Shown here piece by piece: positions 12,201-24,660 of a stretch of DNA of 64,000 nucleotides (positions within the stretch are counted from its first letter, which is position 1; each line of letters begins with the position of its first letter). The DNA is from Paraspadella gotoi (taxonomy: Eukaryota > Chaetognatha): positions 835,238 through 899,237 of the forward strand of contig CM119270.1 in NCBI GenBank assembly GCA_051294375.1, in the 5' to 3' direction. The notes beneath the pieces were generated by a model. It searched no databases. It was not told the DNA's origin and saw nothing but the letters and a program-made list of their open reading frames with translations. Both the position numbers and the translations under genes were made by a program.

Positions 12201-12839
12201 TTAAATTAATTAATGTATAAAGCAGTTACATAATGAGCGACAGGATGTACTAAATTCTTAGTGAAAGAAATATAAAATGGAAATTGAAAGAGAGACAAAG
12301 ATATAGAACAAAATGTTAAGAATGTATTATTATTATATTACTTAGGAGATATTGAACGTGTATATTTATATAATTTTTTGTGATAGAATAAATATACTAT
12401 TATAATCGCGTTAAAACATACGGAATGAATAAATTGGTAGAAAACATCTAAAATTATGCAAATATTTAGTTAAATATATATAAATTTAAAATAAATAAAT
12501 AATATAATTTACAATTAGCAATTAACTGTAAAATATAACTGAAAATTAAAACACAATTATTATAGCTATAATATTGACAGACCAGATGAATCCAAGTACA
12601 AACTTTCAGTTTACTCGGTTTATTCTTAGTTCTAGCGCATTCAAATCCGCCATCCATTCTCAAATTATCAGTATTTGGATGACTTATGCTAAACCATTCG
12701 AAAACGAACACTCTGGTACTCTGTTGATATTTTCTACGATTAAATTAAATCTTTAAAATTACTTAATGGAATTAGGTAAACAAATATAACAAGACAAATC
12801 TTGAAAAGCATAAAGCGGAGTCTGAGGCCGCTTTCGGTC

Positions 12840-13160
12840 ATAGGTAACCTAAATATTTGATGGGATTGATTGGAGACCAAATATGATGCGATGATAACCA
12901 AGTTATGGACGCGGATGATATACCGATTAATTGTACCTGTCTGTATGTATTGATACCATATTGTTAATTACTGTATGGGTATAGATATCAATTCCAGTGC
13001 GTATTGATGGAATGATAGCACATTCATTTGATATTTAGATTACTGATTTTCCCGATTATTGACAATCTTTGTTTTTACTTTGATCTGCACAGTGTCTTCC
13101 AATTGATGCGATTGATAGTCATTCCATTGACGCGGCTTCAATCAAAATCTCATCCGCGAG
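12840..13160. repeat. GATGCGATGATA-type minisatellite region
   Basis: Loosely repeated units of ATTGATGCGATGATAGTCAT. The matching region of the other block D copy is about 39780-40030, and an inverted version lies at about 24365-24660. No gene. Confidence 0.65.
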
Positions 13161-13429
13161 AAACCTAAGAGCCAAAGGTTACAAATTGCTCCGTGTATGA
13201 TCGTCTTATCTGGATCAATTGTCTAAGATGAGTAGTAGAGAGCTCTGATTTCTGGTCTACCGAGAGGCGACGATGAGTACGCAGAGAGGCTGGACATGTT
13301 TTCTCTCCTCCTCTCCTCCGCTCTCTCTCCATCTCTCTCAACGAAACTGCTATCGCATTATTAGGTGCCTCTCTCGTTTTATATAAAGATAATCAGATAT
13401 TTTTTAGACAAAATACATCTCCACGAATC

Positions 13430-14570
13430 AATCTCGATGTAAATTTCGTGATTCTTCTGTACCTGAGAAAAAACGCGGATAATCAGGCGATATAAAAGTT
13501 CTTTAGAAGGATCACAACATCAAGAGAGAGGAGAGAGAGAGAAGGGACCAGAGAGAGAGAGAGAGAGAGAGAGAAAGAGGGAGGGAAGCTGAGAAAGACG
13601 AGAGAGAGAGAGAAGTTTCCCCCAACGAGAACGCATTATTAAGGTCACTCTGTTATATCGGTTATCCGTTGCCTCGCAACGCGCGTAAATTGCGGTCTAT
13701 GTTGATTTTTTTTATACACGTACGCGTTATTAGGTCATGTTCCTCACATTGTTTACTTGTTGCTCCCCAACGACGCACGAAATCTAGGTTAAGTAAGTTA
13801 TTGTATTTTGGGATTTTGTATTGAGATGAAAATATAATGGCGATAATAAAGTTCTTTAGAAGGAAAAAATCCCCACGAAAATCTCGGAATAATGGCGATA
13901 TAAGTCTTTTTAGAAGGACACAAAAGAGAGAGAAAGAGAGAGAGGAGAGAGAGAGAAATAGAGATAGAGAGAAAAAGATTGGTTCTTTTTTTAAGGAAGA
14001 AACTCCAGACCGAGGTCAAATTTAATATTTGCATATTTGAATATTTATAATAGTTATCAACAACTCAAATAATATTATTTTAAAAAAAGTTAAAATGATT
14101 AAATATATACATAAAATATCTTAAATTTAATAGTACAATTATCAGAATAAAAAAAAAGTAATGTTTAATTCTGATATATCTGCTCTATCAACTCCTTTTT
14201 AGTTAATTTGCCAATAGTGGCCAACCGGTCCAAAGTTGCAATAATAAATAAAAACAAAATTTTTTTATAAAATGTGCGATGCATGCAATTATATTATTCG
14301 GCGAAGCTAGTAGTGCTGCATTAATAGGTCACATTAGCTGATTATCATTGAGTAAGCATATCATTACTACACCGTCTACTCTCCATTTTTTAAATAACTA
14401 ATGAGAGAGACGCAGAGAGAGAGAGCAGAGAGGAGAGAGAAAGAAAGAAAAAGAAAAACCGCAATTTTCTTTCCAATATATCTAGCTATATAATTTGGGA
14501 TTTTGTATGAAAAAAACAAAGCGTGGAATAAATGGCGTAATAAAAGTTCTTGAGAAGGAAAAAATAATCA
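13430..14570. repeat. Higher-order repeat: TGGCGATAATAAAAG motif followed by GA tract
   Basis: A module reading roughly GGGATTTTGTATTGAGA, then AATAATGGCGATAATAAAAG, then an AGAAGGAAAAAA stretch and a GA tract, occurs at about 13440-13510, 13800-13910 (doubled) and 14492-14570. The second block D copy has it at about 40235-40305, 40615-40740 and 41345-41410. An inverted one lies at about 24155-24270. Confidence 0.75.
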
Positions 14571-15350
14571 GATTTTTCAAAAAACGACGATCGTACAGAG
14601 TGAGAGAGACAGAAAAACAGAAAGAGAGAGAAAGAGAACAGAAAAGAGAAAAAGAGAGACAAAGAGACAGAAAGAAAGAGAAAGCTGGAGCCAGCTGAAC
14701 CAGTCACTGCAGAACCTGCAATCCGTTTTTAAGGGTTTCAGAAAAGCAGCACTGATATAGGAAAGAATCTATATAATCAAGATCTAGAAAGAAATAAAGA
14801 AAGGCAAAAAATGTGTACAATGTTTACAATTGGAACATTTTCCAATTTTCCAATCGCATGCTTTAAGATTAATTATATTTATTAAAATTAAGATATAGCT
14901 CTCATTAAAAAATCTTTGAGTTCCCATTTTTTAAAATTTAAACAAATTTTTTGAATTTATCTCAATATTATTACTGCAATATGTAAATTAGATTAAGCAT
15001 TTCATATACAATTTGGATATTATAAGGAGTACTTTAATTCTCATTTGCATATTGCAGTAAATCATAATGAAGTGAAAATTCAAACAGAAAATACTAAAAA
15101 TCCAAATGTAAGATGAAATATCACAGTATTTCAAGATGAAAAGCCATATCTAAATTTTAACTACTATGATTGCACACTTTTTGTAAAAACTCTTATCATA
15201 ATTTTATAATATTTTTATTTAAAAAAAACGGTAATTTCACAGCCAACCTATAAAAGCGTAGTAGTTTTTATAATACAAAAACAGCGTGACGGACGACGAC
15301 GACGACGACGACGACTACGTCACAAAGAAGCCAACTCCTAAAACATTATA

Positions 15351-15446
15351 GAGCTACCCGCCTTCGCCGGTCAAGGCTCGATAATTAAACATATTTAATA
15401 ATAAGTTACTTGCCCTGACTTTGGACAGGCTTTGTGGTTAAGGCCT
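15351..15446. other. Paired hairpins, noisy copy
   Basis: GC-rich hairpin GAGC...GGCTC at 15351-15379, followed 48 bases later by a second at 15427-15446 with AGGC/GCCT arms. The better-paired counterpart is at 42275-42388. The function is unknown. Confidence 0.5.
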
Positions 15447-15599
15447 CCATCCTCTTCAAGATACATATATATATCATATTATATTTATATTATATTTATA
15501 ATTATATATATTATATTAAAATAGGGGGAAAGGAATAATTTTCGCGATGACGAAACTTTGTTTGACTTATTGAAGCCAAAACGAAATTAAAACGGTTTT

Positions 15600-15639
15600 T
15601 TCGGCGCGCGTTTACAATCTCTCTCTCTCTCTCTTCTTC

Positions 15640-15680
<41 letters not shown>
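15600..15680. repeat. CT dinucleotide tract before a gap
   Basis: CT repeat preceded by GGCGCGCGTTTACAATC and terminated by the N gap at 15681. The same junction occurs at 43205-43252, also terminated by a gap. Confidence 0.9.
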
Positions 15681-15705
15681 NNNNNNNNNNNNNNNNNNNN
15701 NNNNN
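15681..15705. other. Assembly gap, 25 N
   Basis: Fixed 25-N gap at the end of a CT tract, a typical contig break in a dinucleotide repeat. Confidence 0.99.
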
Positions 15706-15904
15706 CTCCCCTAGGAGAGATGAGCGAGCAGTGAAACGGAAACGGAACGGAGGGGAATGGGAGGAAGAAACAAGAAAGGCGGAAAAAAAAAAGGGAGAAG
15801 GAAAGGAGGAAGGAGGGGAATGGGCAGAACGAAACGGTCAGCAAAGACGGACGCCGAGTCTTGATTAAGAAAGTAGGACATATTACTGATGAGGATGATC
15901 ATGA

Positions 15905-17165
15905 AGGGAAAGATTTAGATTCACGAGGAAGGAAAGATTTAAGATCTCAGAGAAGGAAAGATTTAAGATTCAGGGGAGTGAAGATTTAAGGATTCAGAGG
16001 AATGATTTAAGATTCCGGAGGAGGACAGATTTAAGATTCAGCAGGACGCCGACAGATTTAAGCATCAGCGGACGGAAGATTAGATCTCAGAGGAGGAAGA
16101 TTGTAAAGATTCAGACGGACGGAAGACTTAAGATTACCAGAGCGAGGAGCATCATAAGCATTCGAGGAGGAACGATTTCAAGACCTTCAGCCAGGAGGAA
16201 CAGATTTAAGATCAGAGGGAGGTAGATTTTTTAGTTCAGAGGAGGAAGATTTAAGATTCAGAGGAGGTAGAATTTAGATCTCAGAGAGGAAAAGATTTAC
16301 AGAATTCAGAATTGGAAGCATTTTAGATTCAGAGACGGAAGCATTCTTGATCTCAAGAGGAGCGAAGCATTTAAGAATTCCAGAGGAGAAAGATTTAGAT
16401 ACAGAGGCCAGTGAAGATTTAAGATTCAGACGGAGGACAGTTTAAGTTCGAGCGAGGAAGATTTAGACTTCAGAGACGAGGAAGATTTTAACATCCAGAG
16501 AGGAAGATTTACAGATTCAGCAGGAGGACAGACTATAAGATTCACGAGGAGGAAGACGTTTGAAAGAATTCGCAGGAGCGAGTAATAAGAATTCAGAGGA
16601 GGACGGATTTAAGCAGTTCGGAGGAGTAGTGATCGAACGAGGAAGAATTTTAGTTCAGGCGAGGCATCTAGATTCAGAAGAGGAGATTTAACGATTCAAA
16701 GGAGGAAGATTTAAGGATTCAGAGGAGGAAGATTAAGATTCAGGGGGGATTAAGATCGAGGAGAAGATTTGTGAGGAGGGTTGTTCAGGAGGAACGAGTT
16801 TTAATATTCAGATGGAAGTTTTGATCGGGGGAAGTTTTAAATTCAGAGGAGGAAGATTTAAGATACAGAGAAGGAAGATTAAGTCAAGAGCAGGCAAGAT
16901 TGTAAGCATTAGACATTAGGAAAAGATTTTAGATTCAGAGGAGGGAGATTTTGGCTCGAGAAGCGGATATTTGATTTCAGAAGGAGATTTAGATTCAGAG
17001 GAGGAAGACTTAGAATTCAGACGGAGGAAGATTATAAGATTTAGAGGAGGAAGATTTAAGATCCACGAGAGGAAGATCTTAAGAATTCAAGAGGAGAGAG
17101 AGATTGTAAGATTCAGAGGAGAAGATTTAGATTCCGAGGAGGAAGATTTAAAGATTGCAAGGAGG
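15905..17165. repeat. 22-bp minisatellite array 2
   Basis: Same 22-bp family as 2930-4252, preceded by the same leader (TTGATTAAGAAAGTAGGAC; compare 2888-2906) and followed by block A. Extra C and G bases are frequent, which looks like read error more than decay. Confidence 0.9.
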
Positions 17166-17518
17166 TCTCTTCCTAATAACTCGATACCGCATCGCTAACG
17201 ACTCTCTCTATCACTTTCTACTTTCACCGTCTTTCTATCCTCTATCTCTCATCATCTTCACCCAGGTTCCCATTACTTCTGGCACTTCTCTCTATTCACT
17301 TCTCCCAATCGCTCTGTCTCTATCACTTCTCTCATCACCTCATCTCTATCATTTCCTCCTTATCCACTCTCCTTATAGTCCTCGACAAGATCATCACTGT
17401 CTTCTTCCTCCCTTCTGGCCAACCGCATTGCTGCGCCCAAGGCGAATCTGGCGACCATGCAACTGCTAATGAAGAAACTTCATAACTTTTCCACATCCGA
17501 AACTAGAGTTCGTTCGAG

Positions 17519-17561
<43 letters not shown>

Positions 17562-17813
17562 AGAGAGCAGAGAGAGCGAGAGAGAGCAGAGAGAGAAGCG
17601 AGTCTCGTCGTTGTTGCTCCGTCGTTGTCTTCGGTTCGTTGCTCATTATCTCGTCGTCATGTTAGAAGTTGTCTCGTTGGCTGTTTCTTGTCCGTATCTG
17701 CAGCCAGCATGCCATAGAGGGCCACTGATCGGCGACAAGTCACTCGGTCGAACCCCACGTCTCCCGATCACAATTTGGAGTTGAGGCGAGAGAGAGAGAC
17801 AGAGAGAGAGAGA

Positions 17814-17850
<37 letters not shown>

Positions 17851-18086
17851 GAGAGAGAGGAGAGAAGAGAGAGCAGAGAGTGAGAAGTGAAGCGTAAGAA
17901 GATAAGAGTGAAGAGAGAGTGAAAACAGTGAGGAGTGATAAAGTGTAGGAGGTGATAGAGGAGTGTTGAGCTCGAAGAGAGTCCTTCAATTGGTGTTCCA
18001 GATGGCCAAAGACTCACGCGGCTTTTCCGATTCACGTCGATGATCGTGGTTACCGAGATAACAAAGTAAGGGGCAAGGGAAACGGC

Positions 18087-18117
<31 letters not shown>

Positions 18118-18560
18118 GCGGCACGAACTGCGCTCCGTGGCGAATTACCAGTTATCCTTCTAATCGTTTTCGCACTTCAATTTGTTTCACATGACTTTAG
18201 CCTTCGTGCCCGCTTTATGTCTGCTCCCAATGTTCTCCTTCTTTATTCTCTCCTGTTCTCCTTCTGTCTCCCTGTGTCTTCTTTTCTATCCCCGTGTTCT
18301 CCTCTTTTTTTCTCTTGCGCCTGTTACTCAGTTAGCCCTCTGTTTGGGAATGCTCTCTGTTTGTTGCCTTTTTAATATCCTGTTCTCCGCCTTCTTTTAT
18401 TTCTCGCCTGTTTTTCCGTTTTTACTCTTCCTTTTTTTGCTCCCTTTTTCTCCTTTCTCACTTCTTCGCGCGCTCGCATTTTTTTAATATTTTCCCGCCT
18501 CCGATTTAAATCCCTTTTTGTATTTTTCTTTTTCTTTTTCATTTTCATTTCATTTTTTCT
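17166..18560. repeat. Block A, copy 3
   Basis: Aligns in order with 39-1560, including GCGCCCAAGGCGAATCTGGC near 17432, GA tracts (about 17517-17600 and 17785-17890), CCAAAGACTCACGCGGCTTT near 18005, (GCG)n at about 18083-18122 and TTCTCCTTCTTTATTCTC near 18233. This copy fills the segments that are N in copy 1, where it shows GA repeats. No gene. Confidence 0.8.
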
Positions 18561-18769
18561 CTCTCCGCGGCCCCCCTACTGCCTGCCGCCCTTCCTGCTT
18601 CCCCTATTCGTCAATTAATTATATTTTTCCCCTCATAAAAACTTAACTGCCTTTTGTCTCATCTCACATATCGCGAACTGCAACTTACCCAACCCGACAC
18701 TTACCGCCTTTTCTCAACTTCCTCTCCCTTTTTTTCTTCTTTAAGTTAAACCGACGGATAGAAATAAAT

Positions 18770-18800
18770 AATAAATAATGATAATAATAATGATAATAAC

Positions 18801-18852
<52 letters not shown>

Positions 18853-19740
18853 CATAATAATAATAGTAATTCCAATATGTGCGTCGTACCAATGGGGTTT
18901 TTATTTACTGCATCGAGGATTTGTCTTTTATTCGTTTATAAAATAAAAATATATATTATATTTTTTTTAAACAAAAATAGCATTTAGGCAGTGGGCTCAG
19001 ATTTCGATGTTCTTTTTTCATTTAAGGCAATAATACAAAAGAGCAAACAAATTTAAGCTACATTTTATGCCCAGCCTATGACTTACCCTCCGCGCTTTCA
19101 TCTTGCACAGACTAACCATTTTCTCATCATTCTTTGATGTACTTTACTTAGTCTGAATTTTTTGGCAAAAAGAGAACAAATAATCAAATGGAACTGTGGA
19201 TTACGACTTTTTGTTTAATGAATGTGTAGGAAAGAGTTATGGATGCAAAAAAGTGGAAGAGAAAGAGAGAGAGAGAAGAGAGAAAGAGAGAGAGAGAGAG
19301 AGGAGAAGAGAGAACGAGAGAGAGTAAGAGAAGGGACAGAGAGGGAAGAGGAAGGAGCGAAAGAGAGAGAGAGACAGAGAGATATAGGGAGAGAAGAGAG
19401 AGAGAGAGCAGACGAGAGAGGAGAGAGAGAGTAGAGGAGAAGGGAGAGATGAGAGATAGAGGAAGAAGCAGGACGAGAACGAGAGATAAGGAGAGAGAAG
19501 AGAGGACTGAGAGATGACCGAGAGAGAGGAGAGAGGAGAGAGAGAGAGAGGAGAGAGAGAGCGAGAGAGAGAGAGGGAGAGAGAGGGGGAAAAGCCAGAC
19601 GACAGAGATGTGATAAATGAGCCGGCGTTTAATAAGATCACGCTGAGAAAAGATGAAAGGAACGTCGAAAAGGACAGAGAAATTTTTCCGCGAATTTTCT
19701 ACCTTCAAGTTTTTGGGCACTCACCCCCCCGCCCCCCCCA
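18770..19740. repeat. Block E, copy 2, left part
   Basis: AAT array, then the same order of landmarks as 6608-7500, ending in a C-rich run at 19721-19739. There the 70-bp satellite begins abruptly. The right part of the block resumes at about 25684 after another C-rich run. Confidence 0.85.
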
Positions 19741-22735
19741 CTATGGAAGCCATAGTAAGGTGGACAGACGCAGAAATTTCATACGCCTCGCTACCCGACC
19801 TGTAATCACTGACCTATCGAAGCCATACGTACCAGTGGCACAGCAGAACAAGGTCATCTCACCAGGTCTCGCTACCACCTGTAACGCACTAACACGTATG
19901 AAGCCATAGTACAGGTGTGAACAGCAGAAACATTTCATACAGCCTCGCTGCGCGCCTGTAAACCACTACACTATGAAGCCATAGTAAGGGGTGGACAGCA
20001 GAAAATTTGCATACAGGCCTCCGCTCCCTGGCACGCTGTAAGCCACTACACTATGAAGCCATAGTAAGGTGGAACACGCAGAAAACTTTCATAGCAGCCT
20101 CGGCTACCACCTGTAACCACTACACTATGCAAGCACTAGTAGGTGGACAGCACGAACATTTCCATACAGCCTCGCTACCGCCACCTGTACCACTACACTA
20201 TGAAGCTAGTAAAGGTGGACAGGCAGAAAATTTATACCAGCCTCGCTACGCCGCACCTGTAAACCACTACAGCACTATGAAGCCAGTAGTAGGTCGCGAC
20301 AGCAGCAACGAATTTCATACAGGGCCTGCTACCCCTGAACCACTACACTATGAAGCCAAGTACAGGTGGACAGCAGAGAAATTTTCATACAGCCTCGCTA
20401 ACCCCCTGTAGACACTACAACTATGAAGCCATAGTAAGGTGGCGCAGAAAATCTTCAATACAGGCGCTCGCTTACCGCACCTTACCACTACAAAGCTATG
20501 AGCCACAGTAAAGGTGGACAGTGCAGAAATTTCATACAGCCTCGCTACCGCATGCACACTGTAACCACTACACTATGACAGCCATAGTAAGGTGGACAGC
20601 AGAAAATTTCATAAGCCTCGCTACCTGCACACCAGGTGTAACCACTACACTATGAAGCCATAGTAAGGTGGACAGCAGAACAATTTCATAGCAGCCTCGC
20701 TAACCGCCACGCTGTAACCCACTACACTATGAAGGCCATAGTAAGGGTGGACAGCAGAACAATTTCATACAGCCTCGCTACCCACCTGTAATGCCGACTA
20801 CACTATGAAGCCATAGTAAGGTGGACAAGCAAGAAATTTCAATACAGCTTCGCTACCCACATGTAACCACTACACTATGAAGGCCACTAGCTAAGGTGGG
20901 ATCAGCAGAAAATTATAGCAGCCTTCGCTACGCCACCGTAACCACTACCTCATGAAAGCCAGTAAGGTGGACAGGCAGAAACAATTTCATAATAGCAGGC
21001 CTCGCTAAGCCCACCTTAACGCAACTAACAACTATGAAGCATACGTAAAGGGTGGAGGGGCAGCAGGAAACATTTTTCATACAGGCCTCGCTACCAGCAC
21101 CTGTAACCACTAACACTATGGAACCAGCCATAGTAAGGTGGAAGCAGAAAGATTTCATACAGCCTCGCTACCACGCTGTACAACCCTACAACTTGAAGCC
21201 CGTAGTAAGGTGGACAGCAGAAATCTTCATACAGCCTCGCTACCCGCTGTAACCAACAACCTAGAAGCATAGTAAGGTTGGAGCAGCAGAAAATTTCATA
21301 ACAGCGCTCGCTACCCACCTGTACCACTAACACTATAAGCCATAGTAAGGTGGACAGCAGAAAACTTTCATAACAGCCTCGCTACCCACCTGTAACCCAG
21401 CTACCACTACTGAAGCCATAGTAAGGTGAGACAGCAGAAATTTCAATAGCAGCCCTCGCTACCCACCTGTAAGCCCTAACACTATCGAAGCATAGTAAGG
21501 TGGACAGCAGAAAATTTCATAACAGCCTCGCTAACCCAGCCTGTAACCACTGACACTATGAAGCTCATAGTAAGGTGGAAGCAGGAAAATTTCAATACAG
21601 CCTCGCTATACCGCAGCTGTAACGCACTAACATGAAGCCATAGTAAAGGCTGGAGCCAGCCAGAAAACTGTTCATACTAGCCTCGCTAACCCACCTGTAA
21701 CCACTACACTATGACAGCGCATACGTAAGGTGGACCACGCTCAGAAAATTTCATACAGCCTCGCTACCCCCTGTAACCAACTAACACTATTGAAGCCATA
21801 GTAAGGTGGACACCCGCAGAAAATTTGTCATACAGCCTCGCTACGCCACTCCCTGTAACCACACAGCTATGAAGCCATAGTAAAGGTGGAACAGCAGAAA
21901 TTTCATACAGCCTCCGCTACCCACTGTCCACTACACTATGACAGGCCATAGTAAGGTGGACACGGCAGAAAATTTCCATACAGCCCTCGCTACCCACCTG
22001 TATAACCACTGACAAACTATGACAGCCATAGTAAGGTGGACAGCAGAAAATTGTCATACAGCCCGCTACCCACCTGTAACCACTACACTATGAAGCCATA
22101 GTAAGGCTGGACACGACAGAAAAATATTTCATATAGGCCTCGCTACCCACCTGTACACTACACTAATAGAAGCCAATACAGTAAAGGTGGAACAGCAGAA
22201 AATTTGCATGACACGCTCGCTGACCCACTGTAACCACTACACTATGAAGCCATAGTAAAGGTGTGACAGCGAGATGAATTTCATACAGCTCGCTACGCCA
22301 CCTGTAACCACTACTAGCACTATGAAGCCCATAGTAAGGTGGACAGCAGAAACATTTCATACAGGCCTCGCTACCCACCTGTTTAACCACCTACACTATG
22401 AAGCATAGTAAGGTGGAACAGGGCAGAAAATTTCCATACCAGCCTCGCTAACCCACACTGTAAACCACCTACACTAATGAAGGCATAGTAAGGTGGGACA
22501 AGCGAGCATTAGAAAATTTCATACAGCCTCGGCTACCACCTGTAACCACTACACTAATGAAGCGCATAAGTAAGGTGGACAGCAGAAAATTTCATAGCAG
22601 TCCTCGCTACCCCACCTGTAACCACTAACTATGACAGCCATTAAGTAAGGTGGACAGCAGAAAATTCATACAGCCCCTCGCTAGCCCACCTGTAACCACT
22701 ACACTATGAACGCCATAGTAAGGTGGACAGCAGAA
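19741..22735. repeat. 70-bp satellite array, about 40 monomers
   Basis: Head-to-tail monomers of about 70 bp (72-75 bp as written, because of scattered extra bases). Conserved elements in order are ACTATGAAGCCATAGT, AAGGTGGACAGCAGAAAATT, TCATACAGCCTCGCTACC and CACCTGTAACC. Each monomer has two self-complementary pairs: ACTATG/CATAGT around AAGC, and AGGTGG/CCACCT about 32 bases apart. There are no unique spacers, so it is not CRISPR-like. The array starts exactly at a poly-C run and ends at CAGAATCCGGCG. It is not related to any other repeat in the window. Confidence 0.95.
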
Positions 22736-23640
22736 TCCGGCGCTATTTCTAATGCATTAAGCTCCACCAACGCCACGCCACTCCAATAATTTGTTTTTGA
22801 TTTCTATCTATTAAGCAAAAAGCTTATCCTTGGAACTTGTTTGATTGGAAAAGTAATCTGGCAGTATACCCTTCATTTGACTTTGAAGTATCTTCAAATT
22901 CTATATGGTTTTAATGTTAGAAATGCATATCTACTTAATGATGTCATCTCTATAACATGTAAGTTTCTGATTTTTTTTATTCTTCTTTCTTAAAACACTA
23001 TAATACTACAATATGCAACATTAGAGTTATATACTACTCAAAGGTTTTTTTTAAATAATGCAAAATACAAGTCAGAGAAAAATTTTATTTACAAACGTTA
23101 AAAATTATTAAGAAAGGAACTACAGTTACAAAAAAATTAGACATGAGACTGAGAATAGGCAGGGATTTTTTAAATATAAACCGTTTTAACCTAAAAATTG
23201 AGTATAATGTACATTTCTCCTCGATCGTTGTTGTTGGTAAGTATTAGTTACAACGTTTTTTAACTTATTTTAAAAACAACGGTTAAATTAAACAAAAAAT
23301 AACGGATATGTTTTCGTCTCTGATGAAGGGAGCCCTTCTTCAGCGCGAAAAAATTGTTTTCTATAAATATTTTTTTGTCAGCAGAAATTTGGACAGAAGA
23401 GAGACAGAGACGAGGAAAGAGAAGAGAGGGACAGAGATAAAAGTTTTCAAACAAAGAATTTTATTTGCACTACCACATCTTTACTTATCTAGTCCTCTGA
23501 ATTAACTCTTATAATTTCACAAGGTTTCATTCATTTCAATTTTTCAAATTTCAAAAATGATTTAATTGCAAATTGACAGAGACAGTAATTATTGATTAGT
23601 GTTAATGCAGACCGTTCAATATAAGAGCAGTCCCTGAGCT
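22736..23640. other. AT-rich unique stretch, nothing recognised
   Basis: No counterpart elsewhere in the window and no tandem repeat. The only frames are about 64-65 codons on opposite strands at 23260-23505. These lack family motifs and end in GA-rich sequence. Confidence 0.5.
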
Positions 23641-23815
23641 TAGGAAATCAGGCTGTAACACGCAATGTTAGCAGGCGGACTTTAAGCGCCCGCGTCTCTT
23701 AAAACTGCCAGAGACGACCACCGGGCTAGACCACCCCGGACCACTTTGGTTGGGAGGAGCGAATGACTTGCCTACGGCACCATGGCCGCGATGAACGGTT
23801 GGGAGGTGTTTTTAG
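23640..23815. other. Isolated GC-rich island
   Basis: A sharp GC-rich segment within AT-rich DNA, from about GCAGGCGGACTTTAAGCG to ATGAACGGTTGGGAGG. It contains a short hairpin with CCGGG/CCCGG arms. No open frame spans it. It could be a fragment of a mobile element or of an exon. I cannot tell which. Confidence 0.3.
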
Positions 23816-23899
23816 TCCACTATACAATTTTGTTATTTAGACATACAAATGACAGTTTGTTTAATTTTATCATTGTTGTACATTGCTCAATATGTAATT

Positions 23900-24660
23900 G
23901 TTTTTAATTATCTCTCTCTCCTTCGTCGAATCGGTCTCTCTCTCTCTCCCTCTCTCTCTCTCACCTTTCACAAATTTCATTTATTTTCACCACTTATTCT
24001 TTCTAGCCTCCACATAAATCGTCACTTCTAAAGCTGACCAACTATCTCTCCAAATTCTTTGTGGAAACTGTTAACCTTATTCTATCCGTCTCTCTCTCTC
24101 TCTTCGCTCTCTCGTCTCTCTCTCTCTCTCGTGTACGATCTCTTGGCGTGATCGTTTTTTAAAAAATTTTGATATATTTTTTCCTTTTCAAACTTTTATT
24201 ATCCATTTTTCCGCGATTTTTTTCTGTCTCTCCAATGCAAATCGCCAATTTACATCCGAAGATTTTCGTGGATTTATCACTTTCTTTCTCTCGTCTTTCA
24301 AGTCTCTCGTCTTCTTCCTCTTTCTCTCTCTCCGTTTCAACTCATCACAGCTGCATATTGGACTTGGTTTATGTATGATGATGAATTCATTGAGTCAATG
24401 AAATGACTATCATCTTATCAATAATGATTGTCTCAACATCAATGAGAATGAAGTCATCATTGCAGTCACTTTTGGTTATTAATCACACAATCATTTGGTC
24501 AATCATATCGATCATTATGGGTATCATCGCATCAAATTATTGGTTTTATCAATCGGCATAAATATTCGGTTATCATCGCAGTCGACTGCCTGTTTGGTTT
24601 ATCATCGCACCAATTATTTGGTGTTATCCAATTGAAGGGAGGCTCGATCCTATCTTTAAG
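23900..24660 (-). repeat. Inverted fragment of block D
   Basis: Read on the minus strand it follows the order of about 39755-40310: GGATCGAGCC, GATGCGATGATA repeats, a GA-rich patch, TTCGGATGTAAATT, then ATGGATAATAAAAG. It is the only inverted member of this repeat family here, and it lies inside the segment that interrupts block E copy 2. Confidence 0.65.

Larger units (their letters stand above)
8890..15680. repeat. Block D, copy 1
   Basis: Aligns in order with 36371-43252. Shared landmarks include GATAACCGAGAAA (9079 / 36429), a 31-bp CTCTCTTTAAACT repeat, TCGATCGTCGCGCCGTCG (9858 / 37118), a 23-bp TTTTAATACC repeat, CT and GA tracts, ATTT/GAAT arrays, TATAAAGCAGTTACATAATG (12217 / 39341), GATGCGATGATA repeats, and the two hairpins at 15351-15446. 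Copy 1 carries many extra single bases relative to copy 2. No plausible coding frame in either copy. Confidence 0.85.

Noticed and set aside
20007-20411. 134-codon frame across the 70-bp satellite
   Set aside because: 70 is not a multiple of three, and the frame survives only through local insertions. Neighbouring monomers do not keep it.
19741-22735. CRISPR array
   Set aside because: The repeats are contiguous 70-bp monomers with no unique spacers, in eukaryotic-looking DNA with no cas genes.
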